Source: a virus
Length of the DNA: 20,489 bases
Reading direction: 5' to 3' (one strand)
Virus record (IMG/VR): IMGVR_UViG_3300030085_000749
Location: 1-20,489 of that record
Part shown: in pieces, positions 16,153 to 20,489 of the stretch
Layout of the letters: each line of letters begins with the position of its first letter
Position numbering within the stretch: the stretch's first letter is position 1
Notes under the pieces: generated by a model
Seen by the model: the letters and a program-made list of their open reading frames with translations, nothing else
Database searches by the model: none
Told to the model about the DNA's origin: nothing
Translations under genes and position numbers: made by a program

Positions 16153-16740
16153 TTATTGAAAGCCTATGTTTCCTGAGATTGATATTCTATCTTCATCAGA
16201 AGTGTAGAAGGGATAGACTTGATGATTTAGTTGAGCAGGGAATAAAGCCATTTTACCCTCCCATTCATTATCGGCAGGTACTGCGTGTGAGGTTATGTTT
16301 CCTAATTCATTTGTCATTATAAAAACAAAATGACCCGCTCTTATTTCACTTTCTTTCATATGTGGAAATCTAGCTTTTTCATCAGCCATTTTAAAAGGAA
16401 TTTTGTGCCAAATAACAAAACTAAATAAACCATCGTGTATGTGAATTGGATTAAATTCATGTTTCTTTTGATAGTTTACCCAAAGACTATGTAGTTCTAA
16501 CCTGAACTGATCTCCTTTATGCATACCACTTATTCTTGCAAAATAACCTGGATACTTGTCAAAATGTGCTTGTATACATTTATCAATCAGAGGCCAAACA
16601 ATAGGTTTGCCATCAGGTATTAAAAACTCACTTTGAATATTACCTGCTAAATCGTGATTAGCTTTTTCGGTATGTTTTTTGTTTATTACTTCGTCTAGTT
16701 TTTTTGTAATGTCTTCAGGGACATTTGTTATAAGATACAT
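16153..16740 (-). CDS. 2OG-Fe(II) oxygenase-like protein C (HxH type)
   Basis: 195 aa. The C-terminal half resembles the putative 2OG-Fe(II) oxygenase family (Pfam PF13759-like): NPIHIHDGLFSFVIW gives candidate metal ligands His100 and His102 (or Asp103), ALFPAQLNHQVYPF gives His173, and DEDRISISGNI supplies Arg185 for 2-oxoglutarate. The N-terminal 90 residues are helical and less conserved. Such enzymes usually hydroxylate a protein side chain or small molecule using oxygen and 2-oxoglutarate; the substrate here is unknown. ATG 16740 has a good AAAGGAG and follows the neighbouring oxygenase stop directly. A cupin-like non-enzymatic protein is the alternative. Confidence 0.7.
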   Translation of the reverse strand: MYLITNVPEDITKKLDEVINKKHTEKANHDLAGNIQSEFLIPDGKPIVWPLIDKCIQAHFDKYPGYFARISGMHKGDQFRLELHSLWVNYQKKHEFNPIHIHDGLFSFVIWHKIPFKMADEKARFPHMKESEIRAGHFVFIMTNELGNITSHAVPADNEWEGKMALFPAQLNHQVYPFYTSDEDRISISGNIGFQ

Positions 16741-17262
16741 TTATTGCTCCTTTGTAACTAATACTATTCTTAATAAAGAAGATAATCTGACAGGGGCTAA
16801 AGCTCTGTGAGGTAAAACTCCATTAAATAAAAAAGTTTTACCAAACTCAGGAGTTACTCCACCCACTACTACCCTACAATCTTTACTATAACATAGCACT
16901 TCTCCACCCCAACTCTTGTCCCAATCAATATTTAAAAAAGTTATTGTGGTTAGTTTGTAGTCTCCTTCTTCCTCTTCATAATCAGTATGAATAAGACCGT
17001 CATAGCCTGACGGATAAATCAGTATTTTTGAATCTTTCTTACACCACTTACGATTTCTTTCTTCATACATCTTCTTACAAGAATTTTCTAATTCTTCATA
17101 TCTATGAAAATATTTTTCTAATGTTTCAAACATATTCATAAAAGATTCAAACGAAGTAACTTCTTGAGTTCCAGAAGCATTTAAACCCCACGGAATACCA
17201 TTTGAAATACATTTTTCAAGACTTAGAAGTAAATCTCTAGAAAAAATTTCTCTTAATTCCAT
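16741..17262 (-). CDS. 2OG-Fe(II) oxygenase, prolyl-4-hydroxylase type (B)
   Basis: 173 aa. It has the full facial triad of a prolyl-4-hydroxylase-like fold: IHTDY (His92, Asp94), then WGGE, FLFNGVLPHRALAP (His152), and Arg165 in LLRIVLVT as the probable 2-oxoglutarate ligand. All are spaced as in the family (PF13640-type). The N-terminus is helical with a charged, Cys-containing stretch (SCKKMYEERNRKWCKK). It is expected to hydroxylate a side chain, often proline, in a protein. The ATG at 17262 lacks a clear Shine-Dalgarno, lying two bases after the stop of the 118-aa gene, so it is probably read by coupling. The substrate is unknown; neighbouring structural proteins are candidates. Confidence 0.85.
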   Translation of the reverse strand: MELREIFSRDLLLSLEKCISNGIPWGLNASGTQEVTSFESFMNMFETLEKYFHRYEELENSCKKMYEERNRKWCKKDSKILIYPSGYDGLIHTDYEEEEGDYKLTTITFLNIDWDKSWGGEVLCYSKDCRVVVGGVTPEFGKTFLFNGVLPHRALAPVRLSSLLRIVLVTKEQ

Positions 17263-17264
17263 TT

Positions 17265-17621
17265 CTATTGTTGTTGTTTTACCTCTAATACTGATACTTC
17301 AACCATTGCTCTTGATGATGCGTTAGCTTGTAGTTTCATAGCATCTCCTTCTTGATAAACCATAGAGGTTGAAATAGTATTTGTGTCTGACGCTGATACA
17401 TCTACTTGAAAAACTTGTAGATCATTACTTCCGTCATTGTGATCAATGTTAACTGTCACTGCGCTTGATCCATCATAATTGTGTGTATTTATAGTTTTTA
17501 CGATAAATGTCGACACTGGTGTAGGTGGAGTAGCTGCCACGTTTGCGGTAGGCACAGTAAAAATTGTGGTTAAATCAGTTGTAGTCAAATTAGCAACAAA
17601 TCTTCTAAATACGTCTGCCAT
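17265..17621 (-). CDS. Small beta-rich virion protein
   Basis: 118 aa, rich in Thr, Val, Ser and Asn with alternating hydrophobic residues (FIVKTINTHNYDGSSAVTVN), which suggests a beta-sandwich. It ends VEVSVLEVKQQQ. No catalytic motif. Its ATG overlaps the stop of the 55-aa gene (TAATG), and it sits between tail-nozzle and oxygenase genes, so a tail, neck or decoration component is likely. I recall comparable proteins next to nozzle genes in marine phages, but their function is not known to me. Confidence 0.65.
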   Translation of the reverse strand: MADVFRRFVANLTTTDLTTIFTVPTANVAATPPTPVSTFIVKTINTHNYDGSSAVTVNIDHNDGSNDLQVFQVDVSASDTNTISTSMVYQEGDAMKLQANASSRAMVEVSVLEVKQQQ

Positions 17622-17788
17622 TAATTAAAAAACCACGCTCTTCTCGTGGACTCCTCCTGTGTGTCTTGTGTGTATTGAGTATTTAATTGCTGTATCATTT
17701 CTTCTAGTTGTCTAATTAATTCAGCAGACTGTTGGGCATCATACTCAGGTCGTGGATCAGGAAATCTCTGTAAGATTAATTTTGCCAT
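17621..17788 (-). CDS. Small helical protein between two tail genes
   Basis: 55 aa: MAKLILQRFPDPRPEYDAQQ, then a helix rich in Gln and Glu (SAELIRQLEEMIQQLNTQYTQ) and a basic/aromatic end RRAWFFN. It overlaps both neighbours by one or a few bases (TAATG at each end), leaving no unexplained gap, which strongly supports it as a gene. The helix has a heptad-like pattern and could form a short coiled coil. Probably a minor virion component or assembly factor; no family is recognised. Confidence 0.75.
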   Translation of the reverse strand: MAKLILQRFPDPRPEYDAQQSAELIRQLEEMIQQLNTQYTQDTQEESTRRAWFFN

Positions 17789-19614
17789 TATCTTCTTCCA
17801 TCAGGTTGAATATCAAATCTTTGTGTTCCAAGTCTCCAAGCAGTGCCTGTAGTATTTGAAACGACATTAACAGTAAACTCTCTTCCTCTTCCACGTAAGC
17901 TTACAAATTCTGTAGCATCAGTGAAGGTGGCTGTTTTTGTGGTGCTAGTGCTATTGTTTGGATAATACTTAAATTCTAATTTCATATTTAATGTTCCTGA
18001 TTGATTTTGAATATCAGGAATCAATTTTTGTACAAAAAGAATATCGTTTCCTTCTCCTATTTCAACAGATCCAGATTTAACAAATGCAGTCATTGCTTCT
18101 CCATCAGCATCATTACCTGTCTCATGTAAAAACATTTGTGTAGCACCATCAGTTAAACCAGAAATAGTTTCATTATTAGCCGTGGTTGTTGGCAAATAAT
18201 CCGATGCTACAGGATTGTCGTACACTTCTCGATCAATCCAAGTTGTTCTGTCCAAAGTTCCTGTCCACCAAGTTTGTTCTAAGTAATTATAGGCAACAAC
18301 AGCATTGATTGTGTCCGATCCTGTTCTAGGATAAAACCACATTATTTCATTAAACTCACCATTGTGTCCTGCAAAAGCGTTTTCAGATCCTGTAATATTT
18401 ATATTGTCAAAAACAAATTGTTCCACGGTGCATGGTAGTTTTTTAACCGTACCATCAAATAAATAAAAAGAATCTTGAGACATCCAATATGCAACACCAT
18501 TTAAATCAAGCCCTGCGTGTATGCCTATAATACCACAATTTTGACCTAGCTGTCTTAAACCAAAAGTAAAAGGAGGACCAATAAACTGCATTGAGTGTAG
18601 TGAAGAATCTGTCCATACTAATATTTGACCTCTCGATCTTTCAGCCGCCACGATTCGTGATCCGTCGGCAATACGTAATGAACCCGCAGTATTTTCTGCG
18701 GTGGGTTGATACGTGGTAATATCTTCTTGATCTGAAAATCTAATTAGTAAATCATCTTGAGAGCTTGTTGTTCCAATAGTATTTTCTGTTCCCATAAAAA
18801 CTAAATGTCTATCAGGTGTTGATACTAAACTTATTCTTGACGCTGTTGGTGCTCCTGATATTGCTGCAGCTCTTGTAGACACACCAGTTGATGTATCCCA
18901 TTTAAAAGCTCCACCGTTTAAAACTGTTGCGATTAAATCTTCACCAAAATTATCAAGTGACCATTGTCTTGCTTCCAAAGTTACATTTGAGACTGTTGAA
19001 GGAGTGCCCCATGTGCCCGAACCCCAACTGTCTGTGCCCCAACCAAAAGCAGAAGTAGATATCTCAGGACCTATTGATATTTGATATTTTGCATTACCTG
19101 AACCGCCACCACCAGATGTAGATCCAGAGGCTGCAGCCGTTGTCGTTACTACATAAGCATCACTGTTTGCTATAGATGTAATTTCAAACTCTTTATTCAT
19201 ATCTAAACCATCTATTGCAGAAAAAGAATCAAATGTCACAAAGTCTCCCGCTTGAGCACCATGAGAAGTATCTGTGACAACTACGGATGTTGTTGCATTT
19301 GTAGTAAATGGATTAGTTAAAGCTTGTGTTTCTCTTATAGGAGTAATGTCGTAAGCTAAACCCTCCTCTATCACATAGAGCTTTCTATCCGTGCCTACAG
19401 CATTATATCTTGTGCCGTCTAAAGCTACCCATGCGTGCATATCACGAGCCACCCCTACCAAAGTGGTGGTGATAAACTTCTCCCATCCTTTGATCTTTTG
19501 TGGCAATCCTTGAAAAAAGCGTACGTTATCGCCGTCTGTCCACTTGCCTTCGCCTGTGTAGTCGGTTACTTCTTTATTGATACCTGGTGCTGGTCTAAAA
19601 TTAACTAAGGGCAT
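17788..19614 (-). CDS. Tail nozzle / DNA-stabilisation protein of a short-tailed phage
   Basis: 608 aa, predicted to close the head and form the lower tail tube. It begins MPLVNFRPAPGINKEVTDYT and has RFFQGLPQKIKGW near residue 35, a segment typical of P22 gp10-like or tail-tubular-B-like proteins in marine phages. The body is beta-rich with repeated strand motifs consistent with a beta-propeller. Near residues 160-205 a Ser/Gly-rich linker (SGSTSGGGGSGN) is followed by GWGTDSWGSGTWG, another mark of this group. The C-terminus ends LGTQRFDIQPDGRR, as in stabilisation proteins. It is in the late operon, 12 bases after an oxygenase gene. Assignment to tail is firm; the exact equivalence to gp10 or T7 gp12 is uncertain. 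Confidence 0.8.
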   Translation of the reverse strand: MPLVNFRPAPGINKEVTDYTGEGKWTDGDNVRFFQGLPQKIKGWEKFITTTLVGVARDMHAWVALDGTRYNAVGTDRKLYVIEEGLAYDITPIRETQALTNPFTTNATTSVVVTDTSHGAQAGDFVTFDSFSAIDGLDMNKEFEITSIANSDAYVVTTTAAASGSTSGGGGSGNAKYQISIGPEISTSAFGWGTDSWGSGTWGTPSTVSNVTLEARQWSLDNFGEDLIATVLNGGAFKWDTSTGVSTRAAAISGAPTASRISLVSTPDRHLVFMGTENTIGTTSSQDDLLIRFSDQEDITTYQPTAENTAGSLRIADGSRIVAAERSRGQILVWTDSSLHSMQFIGPPFTFGLRQLGQNCGIIGIHAGLDLNGVAYWMSQDSFYLFDGTVKKLPCTVEQFVFDNINITGSENAFAGHNGEFNEIMWFYPRTGSDTINAVVAYNYLEQTWWTGTLDRTTWIDREVYDNPVASDYLPTTTANNETISGLTDGATQMFLHETGNDADGEAMTAFVKSGSVEIGEGNDILFVQKLIPDIQNQSGTLNMKLEFKYYPNNSTSTTKTATFTDATEFVSLRGRGREFTVNVVSNTTGTAWRLGTQRFDIQPDGRR

Positions 19615-19626
19615 TGTGCCAATATA

Positions 19627-20133
19627 CTATATTTTTCTAAAATTAAAAGCGAGTGTAATCCGTTCATGATTTTCACCACCACAGGAGGACACAGAATGTG
19701 GTATATTTGCTTTGAAAAAAACCATCATTTTTTCTTTTGGATGTAAAAGGTACTGTTCTGAAATTATTGTTGGAACCAAACTATGAAAATTAAGCGTTGC
19801 TTTTTCACAGCATACTTTATGATAGTACACTACTGACCATGCTTCTTCAGTTGCATGAATATGTGGAAGATTAAAAGAATTGCCATCATTAATATTCAAC
19901 CAAAAATTAGATAATTGACAATTAAAATCAATTGAGGCTAAGCTCTCAATAGCAAAATTGATAATATCATCAAAACCAAAAGTAATATTATTGCTTTGAT
20001 AACCTCCTCGATTACTGACAACTCTACCTTTATCAAAGGTTAAAATGTGATCTATGTGTTTCTGTATGATATCAGTATCACCAGTATAATCATTTAAATA
20101 TATTGATTCTTTACGAATTACTTTCTCAATCAT
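19627..20133 (-). CDS. 2OG-Fe(II) oxygenase-like protein A (HxH type)
   Basis: 168 aa. The second half matches the putative 2OG-Fe(II) oxygenase pattern: FNLPHIHATEEAWSVVYY (His91 and His93), then MVFFKANIPHSVSS (His146) and NHERITLAFNF (Arg158). As in protein C, the Asp of the usual HxD is replaced in an HxH arrangement that I believe is normal for this subfamily. The start overlaps the glycosyltransferase-like stop as ATGA, so the two are probably coupled. Proteins A and C share the general pattern but little sequence, so they do not look like a recent duplication. The substrate is unknown. Confidence 0.7.
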   Translation of the reverse strand: MIEKVIRKESIYLNDYTGDTDIIQKHIDHILTFDKGRVVSNRGGYQSNNITFGFDDIINFAIESLASIDFNCQLSNFWLNINDGNSFNLPHIHATEEAWSVVYYHKVCCEKATLNFHSLVPTIISEQYLLHPKEKMMVFFKANIPHSVSSCGGENHERITLAFNFRKI

Positions 20134-20489
20134 TTTTTTTGTGCAACCAAAGACCCAACGTGTCCCTTATATGTCCTGTTGCCAAAATGTGTTAAAGGCA
20201 TTGCTAAATCTGCCCATATCTTACCACCGCACTCTTGCCATAGTCTTGAAAAATAATAATCCTCTGACAGATATCTAACTTGTGGTTTACCATCTCTGGG
20301 CGTATTGTACGGGCCCACTGCAAACAAATCATAACAGTTATCTGACTTATAGTACAAACCATTTACTATTTGATCAGACTCATATTTTCTTTCAGGGAAC
20401 TTTTTAAACATGGTTCTAAACACTTCTCGTTTTACAAGCATCATTCCTGTTGCAGCTTCGTTAACCGGGAAAAAACCATCGTGCCCTGT
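20130..20489 (-). CDS. Glycosyltransferase-like protein, C-terminal part (partial)
   Basis: The frame is open from the right edge for 119 residues and stops at TGA 20130-20132, so the start is outside the window. The visible part has GFFPVNEAATGMMLVKREVF, later YLSEDYYFSRLW, then GGKIWADLAMPLTHFG and YKGHVGSL. The A-A-T-G-x-M-L-V-K-R segment, the LSEDY-x-F acidic motif, and the GG-x-I-W-A-D and H-x-G end are typical of GT-A fold glycosyltransferases in marine phages and bacteria. The nucleotide-sugar binding DxD would lie upstream and cannot be checked. It overlaps the oxygenase A gene by 4 bases. A role in decorating virion proteins, DNA or host surface is possible. Confidence 0.65.
   Translation of the reverse strand, partial: TGHDGFFPVNEAATGMMLVKREVFRTMFKKFPERKYESDQIVNGLYYKSDNCYDLFAVGPYNTPRDGKPQVRYLSEDYYFSRLWQECGGKIWADLAMPLTHFGNRTYKGHVGSLVAQKK

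Noticed and set aside
1-20489. tRNA genes, CRISPR arrays, insertion sequences, integrase or attachment sites
   Set aside because: By eye no cloverleaf T-arm consensus, regularly spaced direct repeats, transposase or integrase motifs were found. A tRNA scan could still reveal a divergent tRNA.

Overview
The window looks like part of the genome of an AT-rich tailed phage with a short (podovirus-like) tail, probably a marine phage of the kind assembled from seawater metagenomes, such as phages of SAR11-like alphaproteobacteria. This rests on gene content and order: a compact phage replication set, a T4-type lysozyme, very large virion-interior proteins and a tail-nozzle-like protein, with no sheath or tape-measure gene. 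AT-rich codon use and several protein motifs are also familiar from marine phages. The host assignment is inference. No bacterial housekeeping gene, tRNA, integrase, CRISPR array or insertion sequence was seen.

Bases 1-6273 (+ strand) are the replication module, with tightly packed and often overlapping genes. In order they are: the tail end of an upstream gene, a putative single-stranded-DNA-binding protein, an archaeo-eukaryotic-type primase related to TOTE-system primases, a UvrD/Rep-like SF1 helicase, a family A DNA polymerase with proofreading domain, and two small unknown genes (76 and 59 aa). The helicase has no ATG, GTG or TTG start ahead of its Walker A motif. The best reading is an ATT start at 2440 with a good ribosome binding site. 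The putative SSB and the primase both end in an acidic stretch closing with Pro-Phe, like the tip of bacterial SSB and analogous to the Phe-ended tails of T7 gp2.5 and gp4.

At about 6260 the two strands converge. Bases 6257-20489 (- strand, read right to left) are a late module, again with back-to-back genes. In transcription order: the C-terminal part of a glycosyltransferase-like protein, a 2OG-Fe(II)-oxygenase-like protein, a tail-nozzle/stabilisation-like protein, two small structural-type proteins (55 and 118 aa), two more 2OG-oxygenase-like proteins, an 83-aa unknown, four virion/ejection-type proteins (268, 337, 357 and 1490 aa), a 451-aa virion protein with a possible cell-wall domain, a basic 99-aa unknown, a T4-type lysozyme, and a 37-aa zinc-ribbon microprotein that overlaps the lysozyme gene.

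The primase, helicase, polymerase and SSB candidate would copy the genome. The nozzle and interior proteins would form the short tail and DNA-ejection apparatus, and the lysozyme would open the cell. The most unusual part is the group of three different 2OG-oxygenase-like genes interleaved with tail genes and next to a glycosyltransferase-like gene, which may modify virion proteins or other phage or host molecules.
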